The notes beneath the pieces were generated by a model. The model was not told where the DNA came from and made no database searches. It saw nothing but the letters and a program-made list of their open reading frames with translations. From Actinomycetota bacterium (lineage in GTDB: Bacteria; Actinomycetota; Acidimicrobiia; Acidimicrobiales; Ilumatobacteraceae), in assembly GCA_030645495.1 (NCBI GenBank), contig JAUSLV010000011.1:320659-384658 (forward strand): a DNA stretch of 64,000 nt. Reading direction: 5' to 3'. Shown here one piece after another: positions 17,093-25,693 of this stretch. Within the stretch, counting starts at the first letter, position 1; every line of letters starts with the position of its first letter. The position numbers and the translations under genes are program-made.

Positions 17093-18451
17093 CTACTGGC
17101 TGCCTGGGAGCGTGACGACAACGCTGAGGCCACCACCCGGGCTGTCGGTGAGTGTCAGGCTGCCGGACGAGGCCCTGGCCAATGAGGAGGCGATCGCCAG
17201 ACCCAGCCCGGTACCAGGAGTGGTGGCGGTCTTGCGCCAGAACCGGCGCGTCGCCCGCTCCTTGTCGTCGTCGGACAACCCTGGGCCGTGGTCCTCGATG
17301 ACGACCGTCCGCCGGTCGCCGTCGGCGCGCAGGCGGACGACGATCAACGAGCCCTCGGGGGAGACGTTCAAGGCGTTGTCGAGTGTGTTGTCGAGGATCT
17401 GCTCCATCGCCCCCGGTGCTGCGCTCGCCCACAACGGAGCGTCGGCGCCCTCCACCTGCAGCGTGACGCCGGCGGCCTCGGCGAGCGCGCTCCATGTGTC
17501 GACACGCTGGATCGCCACTTGAGCGAGATCGATCGTCACCGGGGGCTGACCTTGGTCGGCGCGAGCGAGCTGCAGCAGGTCGCCCACGAGAGTCGCCAGC
17601 CGTGTGGTCTCCTCGATGGCCGACTCCAGTTCGTCGCCCTCTGCGTCGGGCAGACGAGCTTGCAGGTTCTCCAACCGCAGCCTCAGCGCGGTGAGCGGCG
17701 TGCGCAGTTGGTGCGACGCATCGGCCACGAACTCGCGCTGCTCGTCGAGCAGGGCCGCCAGGCGCTCGGCCATCGTCGACATGGTTGCGGACAAGGACCG
17801 CAGCTCGAGGGGACCCTCGCGAACGGTGTCGTGTACTGCGAGATCGCCTTCGGAGAAGCGGGCTGCATTCCGTTCCAGCTGTCGCAGCGGGCGAGTCACC
17901 GAGCGGGCGATCATCCAACCCACCACGGCCATGAGGGCCAGAACGCCGGCACCGACGACGACCAGCCCCAACCAGAAGCGGTGCACGCTGGCGTCGACGC
18001 GATCGGTGTCGATGGTGACGCGCAGGGCGCCGTGCACGACGCCACCCGAGGAAACCGGGATCGCGACGAACACGAAGTCGGTGCCCAGCGTGGACGAACT
18101 GCGGGTGCCGCTGGAACGCTTGTCGGCGATGGCATCGGCGATCTCGGGGCGGGTGGAGAGGTCGCGGGGCACTGGCCGCTCGGTGTCGATCAGCGAGATG
18201 CCGTTGGCATCGACGATCACCACCCGCGCATCGGTTCGTTCGGTGTAGAGCAGCGCCGCCTGCGGGTCGAGCGTCGCGCCGGTCTGCAGATCGTCCTCGT
18301 AGATACTGGCGATCACCGACGCGTCGTGCTCGACGCCCGCCGTGAAGCGTTCGAGCTCGCGCTGCGAGAAGAAGATCGCCAGCGGCAATTCGAGCAGGAG
18401 CAGCACCACGACGGTGATCGTGAGGTAACCGGCGAGCAGGCGACGTGTCAT
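17093..18451 (-). CDS. Sensor histidine kinase
   Basis: The 452-aa protein has an N-terminal helix (~7-28), an outer sensor loop to ~165, a second helix (~166-188), a HAMP domain (RSVTRPLRQLERNAARFSEGDL), an HisKA domain with the phospho-acceptor His in DASHQLRTPLTALRLRLENLQ, and an ATPase domain with N box DNTLDNALNVSPEGS, G1 DHGPGLSDDD and G2 TGLGLAI. It pairs with the OmpR-type regulator 5 nt upstream. The signal is not readable; the divergent gene set points to a cell-surface redox or metal process. Confidence 0.93.
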   Translation of the reverse strand: MTRRLLAGYLTITVVVLLLLELPLAIFFSQRELERFTAGVEHDASVIASIYEDDLQTGATLDPQAALLYTERTDARVVIVDANGISLIDTERPVPRDLSTRPEIADAIADKRSSGTRSSSTLGTDFVFVAIPVSSGGVVHGALRVTIDTDRVDASVHRFWLGLVVVGAGVLALMAVVGWMIARSVTRPLRQLERNAARFSEGDLAVHDTVREGPLELRSLSATMSTMAERLAALLDEQREFVADASHQLRTPLTALRLRLENLQARLPDAEGDELESAIEETTRLATLVGDLLQLARADQGQPPVTIDLAQVAIQRVDTWSALAEAAGVTLQVEGADAPLWASAAPGAMEQILDNTLDNALNVSPEGSLIVVRLRADGDRRTVVIEDHGPGLSDDDKERATRRFWRKTATTPGTGLGLAIASSLARASSGSLTLTDSPGGGLSVVVTLPGSQ

Positions 18452-18456
18452 GCGAA

Positions 18457-19116
18457 TCAGCCCTCCGTCAAGCGGTAGCCCACCGACCGGACTGTCTCGA
18501 TCATCTCCGGGCGAAGCTTCTTGCGCAACGAGGCCACATGGACGTCGAGCGTCTTCGTGGAGCCCCACCAGTGTTCGTCCCACACGTCGTGGATGAGCTG
18601 TTCGCGACTGCGCACCGCTCCCGGATCGACAGCCATGCACGCCAACAGGTCGTACTCCTTCGGGGTCAGCGACACCGTGACGCCAGCCAAGGTGACGACG
18701 CGCGTGCGCGGGTCGATCACGAGGTCGCCGACCGTGATCGCGGTCAATCCCACGGTGCTGTCGGGGCTGGCCATCCGTCGCGTGACGGCGCGGATGCGGG
18801 CAACCAACTCGCGGAACCCGAACGGCTTCACGACGTAGTCGTCGGCACCCAGCTCCAGCAGGATCACCCGGTCGATCTCCTCGCCACGTGCGGAGACGAC
18901 GATGATCGGCACCGAGCTGCGCTCGCGCAGACGTTGGCACACGACGCGACCCTCCAGGTCGGGCAACCCGAGATCGAGCAACACCAAGTCGGCTGGGGCC
19001 GCGGCGAGCGCAGCTGCCCCGGTGGATGCAACGGTGACCGTGAAGCCCTCGCGGGTGAGGCCCTCGGCCAGCGGCACCGAGATCGTCGGGTCGTCCTCTA
19101 CCAGCAGCAGTTTCAC
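18457..19116 (-). CDS. Response regulator, OmpR/PhoB family
   Basis: The 219-aa protein has a receiver domain (VKLLLVEDD acid pocket, phospho-acceptor in VLLDLGLPDLEG, VVSARG, and Lys in YVVKPFGFREL) and a C-terminal winged helix (LTPKEYDLL, VWDEHWWGSTKTLDVHVASLRKKLRP, TVRSVGYRL). It is phosphorylated by the kinase encoded 5 nt downstream. The start is GTG 19116. Its promoter shares the 103-bp gap with the divergent exported-protein gene, which is a likely target. Confidence 0.94.
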   Translation of the reverse strand: MKLLLVEDDPTISVPLAEGLTREGFTVTVASTGAAALAAAPADLVLLDLGLPDLEGRVVCQRLRERSSVPIIVVSARGEEIDRVILLELGADDYVVKPFGFRELVARIRAVTRRMASPDSTVGLTAITVGDLVIDPRTRVVTLAGVTVSLTPKEYDLLACMAVDPGAVRSREQLIHDVWDEHWWGSTKTLDVHVASLRKKLRPEMIETVRSVGYRLTEG

Positions 19117-19219
19117 GAACGCATCCTGCCATGGCCTTCCCGTCGGCCCTCGTGGCCTTAACCAAACCCTTGCCTGCAGCTGGCCACCTGCTCGCGTACC
19201 TCGGCGTACCGTGCAACTC

Positions 19220-19738
19220 ATGAAGCGCACCCAAATCCTCACGGCGGCAGCCATCGTGGCGGTCGGTATCTCCGGCGCCATCGCGGTGGCCGCCAACGTC
19301 GGCATCATGAATGCCGCCGACAACTCGACGGTGGGCGGTGTGGCCTCGGCCGCCGACCTGATGCCCACCGACACACAGGTCGTCGACGTGTACCTCGGCC
19401 CCGACAACACCACCGCCACCGGCGGCCAGGAGTTCTCGGTCGATGTCGCCGGCACCGTCACGGTGTCGTCGTCGTCGGTCGGCGTGATCCGCCTCGACGG
19501 TGTCGCCGCTGCGAGCGGCTGGTCGTGGACCCTCACCCAGACCGACAGCTCGGCGCTACTGGTGACGTTCACCGATGGCGCTCGCACGTTGGAGTTCACC
19601 GCAACTGCTGCGGCGGACGGCACGATCACCGCCAAGGTGAACGAGCCCGTGGTGGTGGCCGCAGCGCCCAGCCAGAACGGCGGCGGAGAACACGAAGATG
19701 ATGACGACGAGTACGAAGGTGGCGAGGACGATGACTGA
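19220..19738 (+). CDS. Exported protein with acidic C-terminal tail, 172 aa
   Basis: I do not recognise the family. A hydrophobic signal or anchor (residues ~6-30) is followed by a beta-rich, Thr/Ser-rich outer domain (VDVAGTVTVSSSSVGVIRLDGV, WSWTLTQTD) and a C-terminal tail almost wholly Glu/Asp/Gly, which could bind cations. ATG 19220 follows TACCGT (19207-19212) by 7 nt, leaderless style. It overlaps the next gene by 8 bp, and the set ends with apbE and a heme-type membrane protein, so a role in a surface electron-transfer system is possible (inference). Confidence 0.72.
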   Translation: MKRTQILTAAAIVAVGISGAIAVAANVGIMNAADNSTVGGVASAADLMPTDTQVVDVYLGPDNTTATGGQEFSVDVAGTVTVSSSSVGVIRLDGVAAASGWSWTLTQTDSSALLVTFTDGARTLEFTATAAADGTITAKVNEPVVVAAAPSQNGGGEHEDDDDEYEGGEDDD

Positions 19739-20123
19739 GACCAACGACCGACTGGCACAACTGCAGGCGCGACGTGCCGGGGCCGCTGCTCCCGCTGGTC
19801 GCCCCACTGCCGCCCGCCGTGCCCCGGCGGCCGGCTCCAAGATCGCCGCTGCCGGCCTCGGCATGACAGCGATGCTCGGCCTGGTGGGTGCGATGGCGTT
19901 GGCCCAGGGCAATGCTTCCGGCAGCCCGCAGCCGACGCAGCCCACCGCTCCGGCTCAGGTCGTCGTGGTGATCCACCGTGACGGCGGCACCCCCACCGGC
20001 GCCACCACGGCCGGCGCAACCGCCGTCGCCGCGAGCAACACGCCGATCCAGTTGTCGGCGCAGCCCGTCGTCAAGCAGGCGCCTGCTCAAGCGCCGGCAG
20101 CATCGACCAGTGGAAGTCGCTGA
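19731..20123 (+). CDS. Single-pass membrane protein with Pro/Thr/Ala-rich outer tail, 130 aa
   Basis: No family recognised. MTETNDRLAQLQARRAG, a basic Ala/Pro stretch, one transmembrane helix (~residues 40-62), then an outer low-complexity segment with VVVVIHRDGG and APAQAPAASTS. ATG 19731 lies inside the end of the previous gene, and the end overlaps apbE by 14 bp, so it is part of one message. No D-x-x-x-SGAT-type flavinylation site is visible although apbE follows. Confidence 0.65.
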   Translation: MTETNDRLAQLQARRAGAAAPAGRPTAARRAPAAGSKIAAAGLGMTAMLGLVGAMALAQGNASGSPQPTQPTAPAQVVVVIHRDGGTPTGATTAGATAVAASNTPIQLSAQPVVKQAPAQAPAASTSGSR

Positions 20124-21033
20124 ACACCGCGGACGGGTCATGGCGTGCGAACTGCACGTCATGACCGTCGGCGCGCCCGAGGGCGCGGTGGCCGAGGCGG
20201 TCGCCCTCCTCGATCGCCTCGAGGGGTTGTGGAGCAGGTTCCTCCCCTCCAGTGACATCACCCGACTGAATCTCGCCGACGGGTTCCCGACCGCAGTGGC
20301 GCCCGAGACGTTCATGCTGTTGCAGACGATGCAGGAAGCACACCGACTGACGGCGGGAGCGTTCGATCCCTCCGTGCTGCGGGCACTGGTGGCGCACGGC
20401 TACGGCGCCAGCCGGGCCGACGCCGCGCAGCACACAGTGCTCGCGGAGAGCGCCGCCGAATCGAGCAGGTTCTCCGACGTCGATGTCGATCCGTTGAGCG
20501 AGCTGGTGACGCTGCCGAAGGGCCTCGCGATCGATGCGGGCGGCATCGGCAAGGGCCTCGCTGCCGACCTCGCCGTCGTGGCCCTGCTGAGCCGAGGTGC
20601 CGCTGGCGCACTGGTGTCGATCGGCGGAGATCTGGCGATGGCCGGCGAGTCGCCGCTGTCGGATGGCTGGGTGGTGGAGGTCGAACACGCCGACCCCGCC
20701 GCCGGTGTGCTGTGTCGTTTCGCCGTCAGCGGTGGTGGAGTGGCCACGTCGAGCACGGTCTCGCGGCGATGGACCACGGACGGCGCCGCTCGCCACCACG
20801 TCATCGATCCGGCCACCGGACGCCAGTCGACCACCGACCTCGCTTGTGTCACCGTGATCGGCAGGTCGGGCTGGTCGGCAGAGGCACATGCCACCGGTGC
20901 ACTGTTGACTGGTAGCGCAGGTGCGATCGAGTACTTGCTGCAGCATCAAGCGTCTGGAGTCGTGCAGACGACGTCAGGACATGTGTTGCTGACCCCCGAC
21001 CTGCAGGGCCTGGGACTGGAGGGCGTGGCATGA
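20110..21033 (+). CDS. apbE: FAD:protein FMN transferase (ApbE family)
   Basis: The 307-aa protein shows ApbE motifs: LDRLEGLWSRFLPSSDITRLN, GAFDPSVL, IDAGGIGKGLAADL, GGDLAMAG, RHHVIDPATGR and the metal-site region VTVIGRSGWSAEAHATGALL. ApbE uses FAD to attach FMN covalently to Thr/Ser of redox proteins on the outer face of the membrane. GTG 20110 is chosen because the family N-terminus (EHRGRVMACELHV) is needed; no lipobox is seen, so it may act cytosolically or with an atypical signal. The stop overlaps the next gene (ATGA). Confidence 0.9.
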   Translation: MEVAEHRGRVMACELHVMTVGAPEGAVAEAVALLDRLEGLWSRFLPSSDITRLNLADGFPTAVAPETFMLLQTMQEAHRLTAGAFDPSVLRALVAHGYGASRADAAQHTVLAESAAESSRFSDVDVDPLSELVTLPKGLAIDAGGIGKGLAADLAVVALLSRGAAGALVSIGGDLAMAGESPLSDGWVVEVEHADPAAGVLCRFAVSGGGVATSSTVSRRWTTDGAARHHVIDPATGRQSTTDLACVTVIGRSGWSAEAHATGALLTGSAGAIEYLLQHQASGVVQTTSGHVLLTPDLQGLGLEGVA

Positions 21034-21578
21034 ATCCGCACGTGTGGTGGTACGTGGCCCGTTCGTCGGGTGTGATCTCGTGGCTGATGATCACCGCCTC
21101 GGTGATCTGGGGCGTGATCCTGTCCACCAAGGCGTTCCCCGAGCAGCGACGGCCTGCGTGGCTGCTCGACCTGCACCGCTGGCTCGGAGGTCTCGCGGTG
21201 GCGTTCATGCTGATCCACATGGGCGCACTCGTGCTTGATGGCTACACCGATTTCGGCCTGGCCGACCTGCTGGTGCCCTATGCCAGCGAGTGGCGGCCCG
21301 GCGCGGTGGCGCTCGGCGTCGTGGCCGCATGGACGCTGATCGCCGTCGAGCTGACCTCGCTGGCGATGAAGCGACTGCCGAAGAAGGTGTGGCGCGGCGT
21401 GCACCTCACGAGCTACGCGACGTTCTGGCTCACCAGCCTGCACGCCGCGTTCGCCGGCAGTGACCGCAGCACGTTCCTCTACCAGATCACCGCGCTTGCC
21501 TCGATCGTCGCGGTTGCCTGGGCAGCGATGTACCGGATCACGAACCGGCGCTCGCTCACCCGCCCGTCTGGTGCGTGA
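21030..21578 (+). CDS. Ferric-reductase-like heme membrane protein
   Basis: The 182-aa protein has about five to six hydrophobic segments and His residues placed in helices (LLDLHRWLGGLAVAFMLIHMG and VWRGVHLTSYATFWLTSLHAAF), the pattern of the ferric-reductase-like transmembrane (MsrQ/YedZ-type) b-heme domain. No NAD or flavin domain is fused, so it must receive or give electrons to a partner, plausibly an ApbE-modified flavoprotein. It overlaps apbE by 4 bp and the convergent mraY by 23 bp. Confidence 0.83.
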   Translation: MNPHVWWYVARSSGVISWLMITASVIWGVILSTKAFPEQRRPAWLLDLHRWLGGLAVAFMLIHMGALVLDGYTDFGLADLLVPYASEWRPGAVALGVVAAWTLIAVELTSLAMKRLPKKVWRGVHLTSYATFWLTSLHAAFAGSDRSTFLYQITALASIVAVAWAAMYRITNRRSLTRPSGA

Positions 21579-22611
21579 AGTCCGCGATGAAGATCGCCAG
21601 CGCGCCGCCCACGCAGGCCGCGGAGATCAGCCAGAAGCGGATGATCACCTTCGTCTCCGCCCACCCCACGATCTCGAAGTGGTGGTGGATGGGGGACAGC
21701 CGGAACAGGCGGCGCTTCCGACCAGATGCCTTGAACACCAGCATCTGTAGCGCCACCGACCCGATCTCGATGACGTTGATGCCGCAGATCAACGCCAGCA
21801 GTAAGTGGGTGTCGAGGGAGAGTGCCAGCAGCGCCAGCGCAGCCCCGAGCGCCAGCGCGCCGACATCACCCATGAAGATCGTGGCCGGTGCCGCATTGAA
21901 CCACAGGAAGCCGGCGCAGGCGCCTCCGAACGATGCGGCGAACACGGTGAGGTCGTACGGGTTGACGATGTCGCCGTAGATCGTGGGGTTACGGAAGCCG
22001 AGGAAGCCGATGCCGGTGAACGCCGCGAAGCCGGCCATCGCCGAGCCTCCGGCCAGTCCGTCGAGTCCGTCGGTGACATTGACCGCGTTGGTCGCCGCGA
22101 AGATCAGTGCCGCCGCCCACACCACCCACAACGGCTTGCCCAGCTCCCACCCGGGCCACGTGGCCCTGGTGAGCGACAATCTGGTGTCGATCTCGGTTGC
22201 GTTCACCAGCACGATCGCGATTGCGATCGCGACGGCCATCGTGATCCAGCCCTTGCGACTCCAGAGCACACCGCGGTTGTGGCGGGTGCGCACCTTGATG
22301 AGATCGTCGATGAGTCCGATCGTCGCCATCGCCAGCACGCCACCCCAGATGATGAGCGTCTGGTCGGAGAACACCACGCCGCGACGGACATGGCTGACCA
22401 GATAGCCGATGAACGCCGCGACGACGATGGCGATGCCGCCCATGGTGGGCGTACCCGACTTGTGCAGGTGCTGAGGGACGACGAGGTTGGCCTCGTCCTT
22501 CACCAGGATCGGTTGGCTGCGGCCTCTGGCGGCGAGGTACTTCGTGAGCCACCAGGTGCCGAACAGCGACACCAGCAGTGCGATCCCACCGGCAAGGAGG
22601 GGAGCGATCAT
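21556..22611 (-). CDS. mraY: Phospho-N-acetylmuramoyl-pentapeptide transferase
   Basis: The 351-aa polytopic protein has MraY signatures: PTMGGI, GLIDDLIK (Asp pair), NAVNVTDGLDGLAGG, FMGDVGALALGA and the HIHHHFE-type loop PIHHHFEIVGW. It makes lipid I from UDP-MurNAc-pentapeptide and undecaprenyl phosphate at the inner membrane face. TACCCT (22618-22623) lies 6 nt before ATG 22611, so a leaderless start. The gene stands alone here, with no mur/fts genes around it. Confidence 0.95.
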   Translation of the reverse strand: MIAPLLAGGIALLVSLFGTWWLTKYLAARGRSQPILVKDEANLVVPQHLHKSGTPTMGGIAIVVAAFIGYLVSHVRRGVVFSDQTLIIWGGVLAMATIGLIDDLIKVRTRHNRGVLWSRKGWITMAVAIAIAIVLVNATEIDTRLSLTRATWPGWELGKPLWVVWAAALIFAATNAVNVTDGLDGLAGGSAMAGFAAFTGIGFLGFRNPTIYGDIVNPYDLTVFAASFGGACAGFLWFNAAPATIFMGDVGALALGAALALLALSLDTHLLLALICGINVIEIGSVALQMLVFKASGRKRRLFRLSPIHHHFEIVGWAETKVIIRFWLISAACVGGALAIFIADFTHQTGG

Positions 22612-22632
22612 GCTGAAAGGGTAACCGGCGGG

Positions 22633-24018
22633 CTAGTGGGCGCGCTGGCCTGACTGCTGGCGACGACGGCCGGCCGGGCCGGCCGGGCGGGCGCCGACAC
22701 CGGCGGGACGACCCGCCGCCGCACCGGGACGACCCTGCGGGCGACCTGCTGCACCACCGGAACGAGCCGGCTGCTGGTGGGTCTGGCGCGGGCGACCATG
22801 CTGGGCGATGTGCGTGATCTGAGCGATCGTGCGCGGCGGCTGGGCCGGCCCGGCCAACGATTCGAGCAGCGGGTGCTTGCCGTGCACCGCTTCGGTGACG
22901 ATCGGCTTGATACCCGCAGCGCGGGTCATCGAGCGCACGTCCTTGCGCTGCTCGGGGGTCACCACGGTGACCACGAGGCCCTCGGCGCCGGCGCGGGCGG
23001 TGCGGCCCGAACGGTGCAGGAACGCCTTGTGCTCGGCCGGGGGGTCGACGTGCACCACGAGGCGCACGTCGTCGACGTGGATGCCGCGGGCCGCGATGTC
23101 GGTGGCCACGAGCACCTTCACCTGGCCGGAGGAGAAGTCGGCGAGGTTGCGTTCGCGAGCGTTCTGCGACAGGTTGCCGTGCAGCTCGACGGCCGGGATG
23201 CCCGACTTGCCGAGCTGCTGTACCAGCTTCTTCGCGCCGTGCTTGGTGCGGGTGAACAACAGCGAGCGATCCGGGCCGGCGGCCAGGCGGGTGACGACGG
23301 CCAGCTTGTCGCCCATCGACGTTTCCACCTGGTGGTGGGTCATCGCCTCCACCGGCGAATCCACCGGGTCGAGCGCGTGGTTGACCGGCGAGTGCAGGTA
23401 GCGATCGATCAGCACCTTCACGTCGTTGTCGAGCGTGGCCGAGAACAGCAGGCGCTGACCATCGGAAGGGGTGCGATCCATGATCCGCTTGACGCCGGGC
23501 AAGAAGCCCATGTCGGCCATGTGGTCGGCCTCGTCGAGCACGGTGACCTGCACGCGGTCGAGGCGGCAATGGCCCTGGCCGATGAGGTCTTCCAAGCGGC
23601 CGGGGCAGGCGATGACGATGTCGACGCCCGACTTCAACGCTGCCGTCTGGTTGCCGAAGCCCACGCCACCGTAGATGACGGTGTGGCGCAGGCCCATGGC
23701 CTTGGCCAGGGGAGCGATAGTGGCCGCCACCTGGTTGGCCAGCTCGCGGGTGGGAACCAACACGAGGCCGCGGGGCGAACCCTGGCGGGTGCGCTCGTCA
23801 CTCTTGGCGAGGGCGGTGACGAGCGGGATGGCGAAGGCGATCGTCTTGCCGCTGCCGGTCTTGCCGCGGCCGAGCAGGTCGCGGCCGGCGAGCGAGTCGG
23901 TGAGGGTGATTGCCTGGATGGGGAACGGGGCGGTGATGCCACCGGCGGCGAGGGCCGAGACGATGGGCGCGGGTACACCGAGGGACGCGAAGGTACGCGT
24001 CGGCTGAAGATCTGACAT
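22633..24018 (-). CDS. DEAD-box RNA helicase
   Basis: The 461-aa protein has the full helicase core: Q-motif region TFASLGVPAPIVSAL...PFPIQ, motif I GKTGSGKT, Ia PTRELA, Ib in CPGRLEDL, II DEAD, III SAT, IV LLFTRTKHGAKKL, V ATDIAARGIHV, VI HRSGRTARAG. The last ~85 residues are a Gly/Arg/Pro/Gln-rich basic tail, probably binding RNA. Similar proteins (RhlE/CsdA-like) act in ribosome assembly and RNA decay. The frame is open 24 codons further, but ATG 24018 matches the family N-terminus. Confidence 0.94.
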   Translation of the reverse strand: MSDLQPTRTFASLGVPAPIVSALAAGGITAPFPIQAITLTDSLAGRDLLGRGKTGSGKTIAFAIPLVTALAKSDERTRQGSPRGLVLVPTRELANQVAATIAPLAKAMGLRHTVIYGGVGFGNQTAALKSGVDIVIACPGRLEDLIGQGHCRLDRVQVTVLDEADHMADMGFLPGVKRIMDRTPSDGQRLLFSATLDNDVKVLIDRYLHSPVNHALDPVDSPVEAMTHHQVETSMGDKLAVVTRLAAGPDRSLLFTRTKHGAKKLVQQLGKSGIPAVELHGNLSQNARERNLADFSSGQVKVLVATDIAARGIHVDDVRLVVHVDPPAEHKAFLHRSGRTARAGAEGLVVTVVTPEQRKDVRSMTRAAGIKPIVTEAVHGKHPLLESLAGPAQPPRTIAQITHIAQHGRPRQTHQQPARSGGAAGRPQGRPGAAAGRPAGVGARPAGPAGRRRQQSGQRAH

Positions 24019-24149
24019 GGGGGCTTTCTGTGTAAGGGTGGCCGTGGATGCACTGATCCCGCATGACACGGGGGGCCAACAACCCTGCACTCGACCTCTG
24101 CAGCAACCGTGCTACAGGAAACCCATGCTACCGGGTATGGTCGCCGCTC

Positions 24150-24896
24150 ATGGAGATCTCACTGAACGGCAAGGTGGCACTGGTCACGGGGGCGTCGAAG
24201 GGCATCGGCAAGGCGATCGCCACCACGATGGCTGCGTCGGGCGCGAAGGTGATGCTGGTGTCGCGCAAGATCGATGGGTTGCGTGCGGCCGCGGCGGAGA
24301 TGACCGGCGACGTGGAAGTGTTCGCCGCCAATGCAGGCGACGTGGAGGCCGGCAAGGCCGCGGTCTCGGCCACCATCGAGCGTTTCGGTGGGCTCGACAT
24401 CCTGGTGAACAACGCGGCCACCAACCCCTACTTCGGCGCCACGCTCGGTGTCGACGAGTCGCGCTTCGACAAGACGTTCGACGTGAACCTACGCGGCCCG
24501 TTGTTCTGGATCCAGGCTGCGTGGGAGCAAGCGATGAAGGACAAGCCCGGCGTGATCATCAACCTCGCGTCGGTGGGTGGGCTGCGCGCGGAGTTCGGCC
24601 TGGGCGTGTACAACCTCACCAAGGCGGCCGTCGTGCACATGACTCGCCAGCTGGCCGGCGAGTTGGGGCCCACGCGTGTGGTGGGTATCGCCCCCGGCCT
24701 GGTGCAGACCGACTTCGCCGCGTTCCTGGTCGACAACTTCGGCGAGAAGCTGGCCGCGCAGTTGCCGCTGCAGCGGCTGGGCGAGCCGCAGGACATCGCC
24801 AACCTGGCGGTGTTCCTCGCGTCCGACGCGGCGTCATGGATCACGGGCGAGACGTTCGTGATCGATGGTGGTGCCGGCGTGCGCATCGGCGGCTGA
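24150..24896 (+). CDS. SDR family oxidoreductase
   Basis: The 248-aa Rossmann enzyme has the cofactor motif TGASKGIGKA (residues ~14-23), NNAA (after DILV), catalytic Ser in INLASVGG, YNLTK as the YxxxK pair, and APGLVQTDF. Arg/Ser after beta 2 (VSRK) suggests NADP(H). It reads like a classical SDR of the FabG/3-hydroxyacyl or sugar-alcohol type; the substrate is not evident. TATGGT lies 8 nt before ATG 24150. Confidence 0.9.
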   Translation: MEISLNGKVALVTGASKGIGKAIATTMAASGAKVMLVSRKIDGLRAAAAEMTGDVEVFAANAGDVEAGKAAVSATIERFGGLDILVNNAATNPYFGATLGVDESRFDKTFDVNLRGPLFWIQAAWEQAMKDKPGVIINLASVGGLRAEFGLGVYNLTKAAVVHMTRQLAGELGPTRVVGIAPGLVQTDFAAFLVDNFGEKLAAQLPLQRLGEPQDIANLAVFLASDAASWITGETFVIDGGAGVRIGG

Positions 24897-24913
24897 CATG
24901 AGGTCCGCTCGGC

Positions 24914-24958
24914 GCTTTGGCGTTGAGACGGCGTACCACCCGGTCTGAGCGCCAAAGC
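24914..24958. terminator. Hairpin between SDR and GntR genes
   Basis: Nine-bp arms GCTTTGGCG / CGCCAAAGC with a 27-nt loop fill the 67-bp gap between the ends of two convergent genes. It could stop transcription from both sides. Confidence 0.5.
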
Positions 24959-24963
24959 TCGGA

Positions 24964-25674
24964 TTAGCCGGCCAGGGGTGATTCCAGTCGGCGGCGAACG
25001 GCCTGACGGATCTGCGCGTCGAATGACCTGATGTGCGCTTCGGCGAGGGCCGCGGCGCGATCGCTGTCGCGGGCCTGCAGCGCGTGCAAGATCTCCTCGT
25101 GCTCATCGACGGCATCGGCCATGTCGTCCACGTCGGCGAGGTACATGTGCCACAGGCGGTCGCTCTGCGCGTACAGCATGTCGAGCGTGTCGGTGAGGAA
25201 CCGGTTGTCGGCCGCGGCCCACACGATCTCGTGGCAGGTGCGGTCGTGCTCGATCAACTCGCCGGCGGGTGTGCCGGGTCGATGCGCCTGGTCGAGCGCG
25301 GCGCGCATCGCCGCCCAGTGCTCGTCGGTGCCACGGGCGCACGCCAGGCGGGTGACGTAGGGCTCGAGGATCGCCCGCGTCTCGTACAGCAGCGCGAGCT
25401 CACCGACATCGATGCTGCTGACGTACATGCCGCGGCGGGGGATCACGGTGACGAACTGGTCGCGCACCAGCCGTTGCAGGGCTTCGCGGATCGGGGTGCG
25501 CCCGAGCCCCAGGTCGGACTGCAGCTGGTCTTCGCTGATCACGGCCCCGGGCGCGAGCTCGAGGCGCACGATCATCCGCCGGATCTCGGCATAGGCCCGG
25601 TGGGAGAGCGATGGGGTAGGCAGTGCGGCAGTGATATGGTAAAGATATATCAGTGCCGTCGACGCGGCAACCAT
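24964..25674 (-). CDS. GntR family transcriptional regulator (FCD type)
   Basis: The 236-aa protein has an N-terminal winged helix (HRAYAEIRRMIVRLELAPGAVISEDQLQSDLGLGRTPIREALQRLVRDQFV) and a C-terminal all-helical FCD ligand domain with the metal/ligand residues in EHDRTCHEIV, and DEHEEILHAL. It is divergent from the flavoprotein/ETF operon, which it probably controls. ATG 25674 is the only usual start upstream of the helix-turn-helix; this places the dyad at 25632-25652 inside its first codons. Confidence 0.88.
   Translation of the reverse strand: MVAASTALIYLYHITAALPTPSLSHRAYAEIRRMIVRLELAPGAVISEDQLQSDLGLGRTPIREALQRLVRDQFVTVIPRRGMYVSSIDVGELALLYETRAILEPYVTRLACARGTDEHWAAMRAALDQAHRPGTPAGELIEHDRTCHEIVWAAADNRFLTDTLDMLYAQSDRLWHMYLADVDDMADAVDEHEEILHALQARDSDRAAALAEAHIRSFDAQIRQAVRRRLESPLAG
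25632..25652. promoter_or_regulatory. TGATAT-N9-ATATCA dyad, candidate GntR operator
   Basis: Six-bp perfect arms around a 9-nt spacer, unusually AT-rich for this region, lie 42 nt before the flavoprotein start and over codons 8-15 of the divergent GntR gene. It is placed to repress both genes. The spacer and arms also contain TATA-like hexamers that may be the -10 of either promoter. Confidence 0.6.
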
Positions 25675-25693
25675 GTCCCCGGGGGTCATCCAC

